Origin: Bacteroidota bacterium | GTDB taxonomy: Bacteria > Bacteroidota > Bacteroidia > Chitinophagales > Chitinophagaceae | Direction of reading: 5' to 3' | DNA: 7,760 nt | NCBI GenBank assembly: GCA_023396345.1 | Contig: JAEWWO010000174.1 | Location: 1 to 7,760 of the forward strand | In this document: piece after piece, positions 1-6,803 of the stretch | Layout: each line of letters begins with the position of its first letter | Position numbering within the stretch: position 1 is the stretch's first letter | Made by a program: the position numbers and the translations under genes | Notes under the pieces: model-generated | Told to the model about the DNA's origin: nothing | The model's input: only the letters and a program-made list of their open reading frames with translations | Databases searched by the model: none

Positions 1-1
1 G

Positions 2-1645
2 GCCTCAACACCTCCGGCTTTAATGTACGAAGAGTTACATAAAGCTTACAACACCGGGGCTGATAGAATTTGGCTGCTGAATGCAGGTGATATTAAATCA
101 TGTGAATTCCCCGTTACCTTATTTTTAGATATGGCTTACGATCTCAATAAGTTTAATTTTGAAAATGTTGCCGATTATCAGGCAGACTGGCTGAGTGGTA
201 TTTATGGTAAACAGTACTACAATGATATCAAAGAAATAACAAGGGAATACAATCGTCTTGCATTTTCACGTAAGCCTGAATTTATGGGATGGGGCTATGA
301 GTGGAATACTTTTAAAAACGGACGTGAAAGACCTACTGATACTGATTTTTCTTTTACTAATTACGGAGAAGCAGAAAAACGAATAGCTGATTATCATCGC
401 ATAGGAGCTAAAGTCGAAAATATTTTAAATAAACTTCCAGAAATAGAAAAACCTTCTTTTTTTCAATTGTTGTATTATCCTGTAAAAGGAGCTGAACTGA
501 TGAATAAAAAATGGTTGACTGCACAACAAAACAGGATTCACATTGCCCAGGGAAGATCTAATGCAAATCTGTTGCGCGACCGTGTAAAACATTATTACGA
601 TACTCTATACAAAATCTCTTATGAGTATAATGATTTGATGGATGGCAAGTGGAAAAGGATAATGTCTTTACGCCAGGGCGTTACAGCTTCTTATTTTGAA
701 TTGCCTAAACTTGATTCTGTAGTTATCCCGGCTCAGGCATCTATGAAATTATTTGTTGAAGGAAATGAGCCTCTGAAAGGTGTAACCAGTTATTATCAGT
801 TGCCTTCGTTTAATAAATATATTGATAGAAAATATTTTATTGATATTTTCAATACAGGTTCAGGCTCATTTAATTGGTCATTAAAGACTTCTCATGATTG
901 GATCAGGGTAAATAAAACACAGGGAAATGTAACACTTGAAGACAGAATCTGGGTTTCCATTGACTGGAATAAAGTGCCTGTCGGAGAAAAGATTTCTGGT
1001 GATATAGAATTGGTGAGTGGAAATACAAGAGAAAAAGTTCTGGTATCTGTTTTTAATCCTGCGCTTCCTTCTGTCACAGACGTAAAAGGACTGTATATTG
1101 AAGATAATGGTGTAATTTCTATTGCAGGAGCAGATTTTCATCGTAAACGTGAGTCCGATGAAATTAAAATGCAGATTATAGATAATCTGGGTTTTGAAGA
1201 TAAATCGGTAATGATTGGTGACCCGACAGCAAGAGTACATAATCCCAGAGATAATAATTCACCGGGAGTTGAATACGATTTTTACACATTTCATCATGGG
1301 TCAGTTGATGTATATACTTATGTTTTACCTGTTTTTCCTTTAAGTTCCGATAGAGATTTTGGGTTCCATGAACAGGGGACTGCTCAAACAAGATATGCTG
1401 TTTGTATAGATGATGGTCCTGTAGCTTTGCCTTCTTCTTCGGCACCTGAGTATACTCAAACCTGGTCTGATAACGTATTGCGTAATGCCGCTATTAATAA
1501 ATCAACCTTCTACATAGACAAACCCGGCAAACATACTTTACATATTAAATGTGGAGACCCGGGAATGGTGATACAAAAGATTGTTCTGGATTTTGGAGGC
1601 ATGAAAAAATCATACCTTGGGCCTAACGTAACTAAAGTAAAATAA
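2..1645 (+). CDS. GH115 alpha-glucuronidase, C-terminal part (5' truncated by window edge)
   Basis: GH115 enzymes remove (4-O-methyl)-D-glucuronic acid linked alpha-1,2 to xylan, and some act on arabinogalactan or gum side chains; they are usually periplasmic or exported in Bacteroidota. The frame is open to the left edge, with seven codons before the first Met at 23, so that Met is internal. About 547 residues are present against roughly 830-1000 for the family, so the N-terminal domain and most of the TIM barrel are missing. Numbering from that Met, the late-barrel signature GADRIWLLNAGDIK is at 12-25, followed by a helical region to about 225, a BACON/Ig-like beta-sandwich at about 240-346 (WIRVNKTQG, RIWVSIDWNKVP), and the GH115 C-terminal domain at about 355-540 (EYDFYTF, RYAVCIDDGP, PGKHTLHIKCGDPG, SYLGPNVT). 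The segment at 207-228 (DGKW...RQGVTASYFELP) departs from the usual GKW...HIGYT.W..P pattern as I recall it. Family assignment is firm; the exact substrate is not. Confidence 0.9.
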   Translation, partial: ASTPPALMYEELHKAYNTGADRIWLLNAGDIKSCEFPVTLFLDMAYDLNKFNFENVADYQADWLSGIYGKQYYNDIKEITREYNRLAFSRKPEFMGWGYEWNTFKNGRERPTDTDFSFTNYGEAEKRIADYHRIGAKVENILNKLPEIEKPSFFQLLYYPVKGAELMNKKWLTAQQNRIHIAQGRSNANLLRDRVKHYYDTLYKISYEYNDLMDGKWKRIMSLRQGVTASYFELPKLDSVVIPAQASMKLFVEGNEPLKGVTSYYQLPSFNKYIDRKYFIDIFNTGSGSFNWSLKTSHDWIRVNKTQGNVTLEDRIWVSIDWNKVPVGEKISGDIELVSGNTREKVLVSVFNPALPSVTDVKGLYIEDNGVISIAGADFHRKRESDEIKMQIIDNLGFEDKSVMIGDPTARVHNPRDNNSPGVEYDFYTFHHGSVDVYTYVLPVFPLSSDRDFGFHEQGTAQTRYAVCIDDGPVALPSSSAPEYTQTWSDNVLRNAAINKSTFYIDKPGKHTLHIKCGDPGMVIQKIVLDFGGMKKSYLGPNVTKVK

Positions 1646-1653
1646 GTATATTC

Positions 1654-1674
1654 AAGTCCTGAAATTCAGGACTT
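1654..1674. repeat. Intercistronic palindrome between GH115 and sulfatase genes
   Basis: Ten bases, AAGTCCTGAA (1654-1663), are followed by one central A (1664) and the exact reverse complement TTCAGGACTT (1665-1674). As RNA the realistic form is a 9-bp stem with an AAU loop. It starts nine bases after the GH115 stop and ends 24 bases before the sulfatase ATG. No T-run follows the 3' arm (next bases ACACACATTA), so it does not look like a classical intrinsic terminator. It could be an mRNA processing or stabilising hairpin, a partial attenuator, or a protein-binding palindrome. The symmetry is seen directly; the role is inference. Confidence 0.6.
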
Positions 1675-1698
1675 ACACACATTATATTTAAAATATTA

Positions 1699-3183
1699 AT
1701 GGGAAAGAAAATTTATTTTATCTGGTTGATGGTAATAGTTTTATTATCCTGCAATCCACGCACGGGTAGTTCGCTTTCTGCATCTGACAAACCAAATATA
1801 CTTTTTATTGCTGTTGATGATCTTCGTCCCGAAACGAATGCCTACGGCAACCGAAATATGGTTACGCCGCACATGGATAAGCTTGCATCGCAGGGAAGAT
1901 TGTTTCTCAATCATTATGCAAATGTGCCCACCTGTGGACCCTCTCGGTTTTCATTGCTTACAGGAAAATATCCTCAAACCAGAGGACAGTTATCAAATGC
2001 CGTGTTTGAGCGTGTTACAGCAGGGAAGCAAAAACAGTTATTGCCGGAATCTATGATTGAAACATTTCGGCGTAACGGTTATAAAACTATTGGCATCGGA
2101 AAAATAAGCCATGCTGCTGATGGTAAAGTATATGGATATAATCAACCTGTTTCAGATAAAATGGAATTACCCAACAGTTGGGACCGATTCCTGTTTGATG
2201 CAGGTAAATGGAAAACAGGGTGGAATGCATTTTTTGGATATGCAGATGGCTGCAACAGGCAAAGCAAAAAGGGAGAAGTAAAACCTTATGAGTCGGCTCC
2301 GGTTGGTGATGATGGCTATGTTGATGGCCTGACAGCAGATATTGCAGTAAAACAGATTTCTGAACTCAAAAATAGTTCGTCTCCTTTTTTGCTTGCAGTA
2401 GGTTTTTTCAAGCCGCATTTACCCTGGAATGCTCCTCAGAAATACTGGGATTTATATGATGAAAATACGCTGCCGCTTTCTTCTGCACCTAATATCCCCG
2501 CATTTGTAAATAATGGAGGATTACATAACAGCGATGAATTTAATCAATATAAAGACGGAAATGAAAAGCCTTCATTGAAGAATCCCGTTTCAGATCGGTA
2601 CGCCAGAAAATTAAGGCATGCATACTATGCTTCCGTTAGCTACGTAGATGCGCAAATTGGTAAAGTCCTCGACGCACTGAAAAAAAATGGGTTAGACAAA
2701 AACACAATTATTGTTTTGTGGGGCGATCATGGCTGGCACTTGGGTGATCAAAGGGTTTGGGGTAAACATACCTTATCTGAATATGCATTGAAGAGTGCGT
2801 TGATCGTGCGTACTCCTCGTATGAAAAAATCCGGAAAACCTACATCGGCAATTGTTCAGTCTGTGGATATCTATCCTACTTTATTGGAGCTTGCAGGCAT
2901 CAAACAGCCTTACCCGCTTGATGGAAAATCTTTTTTAACATTGCTAAACGAGCCTCAAAATAATATAGCCCGAAAAGCGTACGGATATTTCAACAATGGC
3001 ATCACGCTTCGCACAGACAGATATCGCATAACAAAGTATTTCAGGAAACAACAGCCGGTAATAGAATTATATGATTATGCAGTTGATCCTTATGAGACTA
3101 AGAATATTGCAAAAGACAACCCTGATATAGTTAACCGGCTTCTACCTTTGTTGGAAGAGGGAAATACAGGCTTATATAAATAA
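1699..3183 (+). CDS. Lipoprotein sulfatase, iduronate-2-sulfatase-like (S1 family)
   Basis: Type I sulfatase, 494 residues, predicted to hydrolyse sulfate esters on a sugar of the target glycan. The N-terminus is a lipoprotein signal with lipobox LLSC, acylated Cys at 18; no acidic surface-export motif follows (CNPRTGSS), so a periplasm-facing anchor is likely. Core residues are intact: metal ligands D40-D41 in AVDDLRP, the CGPSR motif at 79-83 with Cys79 as the residue matured to formylglycine, K135 and H138 in GIGKISH, H240 in KPHLPW, D343-H344 in LWGDHGWHLGD, and K356-H357 in WGKH. The DHGWHLGD...WGKH block and KPHLPW are characteristic of the iduronate-2-sulfatase-like group, but bacterial members act on several sulfated sugars, so substrate is unassigned. 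No maturase (anSME) gene is in the window. The ATG at 1699 is chosen because it gives a complete signal peptide; no Shine-Dalgarno is seen. It lies 53 bases after the GH115 gene and 13 before the GH43 gene, consistent with cotranscription. Confidence 0.93.
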   Translation: MGKKIYFIWLMVIVLLSCNPRTGSSLSASDKPNILFIAVDDLRPETNAYGNRNMVTPHMDKLASQGRLFLNHYANVPTCGPSRFSLLTGKYPQTRGQLSNAVFERVTAGKQKQLLPESMIETFRRNGYKTIGIGKISHAADGKVYGYNQPVSDKMELPNSWDRFLFDAGKWKTGWNAFFGYADGCNRQSKKGEVKPYESAPVGDDGYVDGLTADIAVKQISELKNSSSPFLLAVGFFKPHLPWNAPQKYWDLYDENTLPLSSAPNIPAFVNNGGLHNSDEFNQYKDGNEKPSLKNPVSDRYARKLRHAYYASVSYVDAQIGKVLDALKKNGLDKNTIIVLWGDHGWHLGDQRVWGKHTLSEYALKSALIVRTPRMKKSGKPTSAIVQSVDIYPTLLELAGIKQPYPLDGKSFLTLLNEPQNNIARKAYGYFNNGITLRTDRYRITKYFRKQQPVIELYDYAVDPYETKNIAKDNPDIVNRLLPLLEEGNTGLYK

Positions 3184-3188
3184 ATCAG

Positions 3189-3201
3189 ATATAATAATGA
3201 A
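3189..3201 (+). promoter_or_regulatory. A/T-rich translation start context of the GH43 gene
   Basis: ATATAATAATGAA spans positions -8 to +5 of the GH43 start (ATG at 3197). It has no GGAGG-like element, as is common in Bacteroidota, where A/T richness just upstream of the start helps initiation. Exactly the same 13 bases surround the start of the esterase gene at 6791-6803, and both genes follow a 13-base gap. The identity is directly visible; significance is uncertain given the low complexity. Confidence 0.4.
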
Positions 3202-4711
3202 AAACTTACAGTTGAAGAATTATTTTTTGGTTGCAACATTTTGTGTTGTTGCTTTTTTTGTAAATGCACAAGTACCCAATGTGCCTGGTGATTTTGCAGA
3301 TCCTTCTGTGATTAAAATTGGCGATACTTATTATACAACGGCAACGAGCAGTAACTGGATGCCGGCCTATCCCATTTTGAAATCAAAAGACCTGAAGAAT
3401 TGGGACTGGGTCGCTAATATTTTTCCTGAAAAGCCTGCTTGGGCGGAACATTATTTTTGGGCTCCTGAATTGAGTTATGACAATGGTAAAGTATACGTGT
3501 ATTATACTGCTCGTCGCCGGGGAGGTGCTCTTGCGGTAGCTGTGGCAAGTGCCGACAAACCCGAAGGTCCATACACAGATCACGGACCTCTTGTGGAGCA
3601 GCCAATGGGCTCCATAGACGGCTTTCCCATGCGTGATGAAAACGGGAAATTATTTTTAATATGGAAAGAAGATGGCAATAGTCAGAGAAAACCCACTATT
3701 ATGTGGATACAGGAAATGAACGAGGAAAGGACAAAGATGTTAGGAGAGAGAAAAGAAATGTTTAGAGATACAGAGAAGTGGGAACGAAATCTGGTGGAAG
3801 CTGCTGCGATTCTGCAACATAATAATTACTTTTTTATGATTTATTCAGCCGCCGCATGTTGCGGTTCGGGATGTACGTATGCTACGGGTGTTGCAAGGTC
3901 AAGGTCCTTACACGGACCTTGGGAAAAGTATAATAAAAATCCATTGCTTACAGAAGAAGGCGATTGGAAGTGCCAGGGACATGGTACTGCTGTCAAAGAA
4001 GGGGATAAATATTATTTTTTGTATCATGGTTATCATAAAACTGGAAGTGTATACACCGGAAGACAAGGTCTGCTAAAGGAGTTCAGGTTTACGCCGGATA
4101 ACTGGATTGAGTTTGATAAGGGATTTATTTACAGTGAAAACAATTATCGCAACAAAATAAATTTTGCTGATAATTTTAATAAAAGAAAGTTGAATATATC
4201 CTGGAACTGGTCAGTTTTTCATGAGCCTGAAATTAAAATCTCCCGTGGTAAATTAAATTTATCAGTTGGTAGCGGAACTAAACCCTCAGCAATACTTGCC
4301 CAAAAAACCTATACAAAAAATTATACAGTTTCTGTAGATATTTTTCCGCGCAAAAGCAACACAGAGGCGGGTATTGCAATTATTGGCGATGATGATAATT
4401 ATGTAGCAGCAATGCTTAAAGATAATAGATTATCATTGATTCATATGGCAAAAGGAAAAGAATCTTTAATAGCACAAGAGTCAATCAGCTACAAAAGAAA
4501 GATTGGTTTAAAAGTTATAGTTACAAATAGTACCGAATTACATTTTGCCGTAAACGATAACAATGGATTTAGAAATGTAGGTAATATTATTTCAGGTCAA
4601 CGCCTTCCCCCATGGGACAGAGCGTTAAGAGCAGGTGTTATTGTAAAGGGAAATCATGATACAAAAGGTGTTTTCGATAACTTTAATTTGGTATCTACTA
4701 GTGATTATTAA
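3197..4711 (+). CDS. Secreted GH43 glycoside hydrolase with C-terminal beta-sandwich domain
   Basis: GH43 enzymes are inverting five-bladed beta-propeller hydrolases, mostly beta-xylosidases, alpha-L-arabinofuranosidases, arabinanases or galactanases. A Sec signal covers residues 1-24, cleaved before QVPNVPGD, placing the enzyme in the periplasm or outside. The propeller runs from about 28 to 315. The likely catalytic base is D35 (GDFADPSVIKIGDTYY), the pKa-modulating Asp is D141 (GSIDGFPMRDENGKLFLIWK), and the acid is E201 (NLVEAAAILQHNNYFFMIYS). H262 in CQGHGTAV matches the conserved central His region. A Cys cluster, ACCGSGC (C221, C222, C226), sits shortly after the acid strand. Residues about 320-504 look like a concanavalin/lectin-fold sandwich (FADNFN, AGIAIIGDDDNYVAAML, RAGVIVKG, FDNFNLVS), often a substrate-shaping or binding module. 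The gene starts 13 bases after the sulfatase stop. I do not assign a subfamily, so xylosidase, arabinofuranosidase or galactosidase activity all remain possible. Confidence 0.9.
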   Translation: MKNLQLKNYFLVATFCVVAFFVNAQVPNVPGDFADPSVIKIGDTYYTTATSSNWMPAYPILKSKDLKNWDWVANIFPEKPAWAEHYFWAPELSYDNGKVYVYYTARRRGGALAVAVASADKPEGPYTDHGPLVEQPMGSIDGFPMRDENGKLFLIWKEDGNSQRKPTIMWIQEMNEERTKMLGERKEMFRDTEKWERNLVEAAAILQHNNYFFMIYSAAACCGSGCTYATGVARSRSLHGPWEKYNKNPLLTEEGDWKCQGHGTAVKEGDKYYFLYHGYHKTGSVYTGRQGLLKEFRFTPDNWIEFDKGFIYSENNYRNKINFADNFNKRKLNISWNWSVFHEPEIKISRGKLNLSVGSGTKPSAILAQKTYTKNYTVSVDIFPRKSNTEAGIAIIGDDDNYVAAMLKDNRLSLIHMAKGKESLIAQESISYKRKIGLKVIVTNSTELHFAVNDNNGFRNVGNIISGQRLPPWDRALRAGVIVKGNHDTKGVFDNFNLVSTSDY

Positions 4712-4791
4712 TAAGAGAAACCTCTATACTAGGTAAGTATTAATTTTGACTATTCCTACATTTAGCATCAGTGTATAATCTCTTATACTTA
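4711..4791. repeat. Overlapping short inverted repeats in the GH43-GH127 gap
   Basis: ATAAGAGA (4711-4718) is the reverse complement of TCTCTTAT (4779-4786). TAAGTAT (4734-4740) is the reverse complement of ATACTTA (4785-4791), and its AGTAT part can instead pair with ATACT at 4726-4730 across a five-base loop. The pairings overlap, so at most some can form at once. The arms are short and A/T-rich, so chance is a serious alternative. Confidence 0.3.
4741..4748 (+). promoter_or_regulatory. Candidate Bacteroidota -7 promoter box upstream of the GH127 gene
   Basis: TAATTTTG matches the Bacteroidota primary-sigma -7 consensus TAnnTTTG at every fixed position. It would start transcription around 4755, giving a leader of about 48 bases before the ATG at 4803. 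No TTG element is found at the expected spacing upstream (around 4715-4722), so this is at best half a consensus promoter. Its place in the longest intergenic gap (91 bases) supports an internal promoter for the GH127-esterase pair. The alternative TTGAC (4746-4750) with TATAAT (4774-4779) has 22-23 bases between elements, which is too wide for a sigma70-type promoter. Confidence 0.3.
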
Positions 4792-4802
4792 ATAAAGAAA
4801 AT

Positions 4803-6785
4803 ATGTATAAATTATTTTTTTCATGTAGTTTTTTAATACTTCTTACTATGAACATTATGGCTCAGGTTTCTGATAAACCTAATAAAATATATAGAGAATT
4901 ACCGCTTGGTACTATTAAACCAAAAGGTTGGTTACATGAAATGTTAGTAAGGCAAAAAAATGGATCTACCGGGAAGTTAGATGAGCTTTATCCTCTTGTA
5001 ATGGGCAAGCGCAACGGCTGGTTGGGCGGCGATGGAGATCAATGGGAAAGAGGCCCCTATTGGGTAGACGGACTTGTGCCACTTGCTTATATACTCAACG
5101 ATAAAGACCTGATAGCTAAAACGAAACCCTGGATCGAATGGACATTGCAAAGCCAGCGTGCAGATGGCAACTTTGGACCGTCAAAAGATTATGACCCGGA
5201 ACCAGGTATCCAACGCAATAATAGTTTAGACTGGTGGCCAAAAATGGTGATGTTAAAAGTGTTGATGCAATATTACTCCGCTACCAAAGATGAAAGAGTA
5301 ATTAAATTAATGACTAATTATTTCCGTTATCAATTAAAGACCTTACCTGATAAACCGCTCGGGCATTGGACATTCTGGGCGCATTACCGCGGAGGAGATA
5401 ATCTTATGGCGGTTTATTGGCTATATGACATTACTAAGGATGATTTTTTACTTGAGTTGGGTACCCTTATTCACCAACAGACTTTTGATTATACACATGC
5501 ATTTTTGAACACGGATCTTTTATCAACCAAAGGAAGTATACATTGTGTAAACCTTGCTCAGGGTTTCAAAGCGCCGGTTATTTATTATCAGCACAATCCT
5601 GATGAGAAATATCTGCAAGCTGTGGAAAAAGGGTATAATGATTTGATGAAATTCAACGGTATGGCACATGGTTTATATGGTGGCGATGAAGCATTGCATG
5701 GTAATAATCCCACACAAGGTTCTGAATTATGCACAGCCGTAGAGATGATGTTTTCAATGGAGAAAATATTATCCATTACCGGAGATATTAAGTTTGCTGA
5801 TCGTTTAGAAAAAATTGCTTTTAACGCTTTACCGGCACAGATTTCAGATGATTTTATGAGAAGACAATATTTTCAACAGGCGAATCAGGTAATGACAACA
5901 CGGCATATTCGCAATTTCGATATCAACCATCACGGCACCGATCTCTGTTTCGGATTACTTACCGGCTATCCGTGTTGTACAGCCAATATGCATCAGGGTT
6001 GGCCAAAGTTTACACAAAATCTGTGGTATAAAACGCATGACGGAGGATTGGCAGCACTTGTATATTCACCTTCGGAAGTTATTGCAAAGGTTGCTGATGA
6101 TGTGAGAGTGACAATTGCAGAGGAAACTAATTACCCTTTTGAAGAAGAAATAAGATTTTTAATAAAAGATATTGAAGACAACAAGAAAGTACAATTTCCC
6201 TTAGAGCTTCGTGTACCGGGATGGTGCAAGGAGGCATACTTCAAGATTAATGGAAAAAATTATACATCAGAAATAGCAGGTAAACTCGTAACTATTAATC
6301 GTGAATGGAGTAAAGGAGATATTATTGAATTAACATTGCCGATGCATGTGTATAAAAACCGCTGGCACGAAAATTCTGTTTCTATTGAAAGAGGTCCCTT
6401 GGTCTATGGATTAAAAATTAAAGAAAAAATTACGCATGTGAATAATATAAAAGATGCTTTGCAATATGGAGATTTTTACGAAGAATCAGAAGCAGTCTCT
6501 CCATGGAATTATGCATTACTCAACAGCGATCAGGAAAATTATTTCAATGTCAGTGTTAATAAGGAAGTCAATATATTTCCATGGAATGTTGATAATGCGC
6601 CAATCACTATAAAAACTACTGCAAAACGTATTCCTTCATGGACTTTGTATAATGAAATGACAGGTCCATTACCTTACAGTAATATTTATCAAATGGAAAC
6701 AACTGATGAAGTAAAAGAAATTGAACTTATTCCATATGGATGCACTAGTCTGCGTATCTCACAGTTTCCTGTTATTAGAAAATAA
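4803..6785 (+). CDS. Secreted DUF1680/GH127-type hydrolase (beta-L-arabinofuranosidase-like)
   Basis: Members of GH127 and related DUF1680 families are zinc-dependent retaining hydrolases that use a cysteine nucleophile; known activities include beta-L-arabinofuranosidase and, in rhamnogalacturonan-II breakdown, aceric acid hydrolase. This 660-residue protein has a signal peptide (about 1-20, cleaved before QVSDKP), an (alpha/alpha)6 barrel at about 30-415, and C-terminal beta-sandwich domains carrying the family motifs LRVPGWC (469-475) and SIERGPLVYG (527-536). The catalytic set is visible: E308 and C310 in GSELCTAVEMM, and C391-C392 in YPCCTANMHQGWPK. By comparison with the Bifidobacterium enzyme HypBA1, E308, C310, C391 and C392 would hold zinc and C391 would be the nucleophile. 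The ATG at 4803 gives the complete signal; no Shine-Dalgarno is present. It follows the GH43 gene by 91 bases and precedes the esterase gene by 13. Family call is strong; the sugar specificity is open. Confidence 0.92.
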   Translation: MYKLFFSCSFLILLTMNIMAQVSDKPNKIYRELPLGTIKPKGWLHEMLVRQKNGSTGKLDELYPLVMGKRNGWLGGDGDQWERGPYWVDGLVPLAYILNDKDLIAKTKPWIEWTLQSQRADGNFGPSKDYDPEPGIQRNNSLDWWPKMVMLKVLMQYYSATKDERVIKLMTNYFRYQLKTLPDKPLGHWTFWAHYRGGDNLMAVYWLYDITKDDFLLELGTLIHQQTFDYTHAFLNTDLLSTKGSIHCVNLAQGFKAPVIYYQHNPDEKYLQAVEKGYNDLMKFNGMAHGLYGGDEALHGNNPTQGSELCTAVEMMFSMEKILSITGDIKFADRLEKIAFNALPAQISDDFMRRQYFQQANQVMTTRHIRNFDINHHGTDLCFGLLTGYPCCTANMHQGWPKFTQNLWYKTHDGGLAALVYSPSEVIAKVADDVRVTIAEETNYPFEEEIRFLIKDIEDNKKVQFPLELRVPGWCKEAYFKINGKNYTSEIAGKLVTINREWSKGDIIELTLPMHVYKNRWHENSVSIERGPLVYGLKIKEKITHVNNIKDALQYGDFYEESEAVSPWNYALLNSDQENYFNVSVNKEVNIFPWNVDNAPITIKTTAKRIPSWTLYNEMTGPLPYSNIYQMETTDEVKEIELIPYGCTSLRISQFPVIRK

Positions 6786-6790
6786 TAAAT

Positions 6791-6803
6791 ATATAATAAT
6801 GAA
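6791..6803 (+). promoter_or_regulatory. A/T-rich translation start context of the esterase gene
   Basis: ATATAATAATGAA surrounds the ATG at 6799 and fixes it as the start: it lies 13 bases after the GH127 stop and is followed at once by a signal peptide. The 13 bases are identical to the context of the GH43 start at 3189-3201. No Shine-Dalgarno is present. Confidence 0.4.

Noticed and set aside
23..25. ATG at 23 as the true start of the GH115 gene
   Set aside because: The frame is open to the window edge, and the protein from here begins in the middle of the barrel domain with no signal peptide; about 300 residues of the family are missing upstream.
881..1445. Minus-strand open frames opposite the GH115 gene
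   Set aside because: They overlap a strongly supported coding region, show no recognisable domain and have compositions typical of antisense shadows.
1646..1698. Intrinsic terminator after the GH115 gene
   Set aside because: The hairpin is good but is followed by ACACACATTA rather than a T-run, so termination is not supported.
1808..2056. Alternative-frame plus-strand open frames inside the sulfatase (1808-2056) and GH43 (3879-4076) genes
   Set aside because: They lie wholly within well-supported genes and encode no recognisable motif.
3900..3921. 8-bp inverted repeat CAAGGTCC / GGACCTTG with a six-base loop inside the GH43 gene, and a similar weaker one at 3565-3589
   Set aside because: Both lie within coding sequence where the arms come largely from Gly-Pro codons (GGTCC, GGACC); no sign of a regulatory role.
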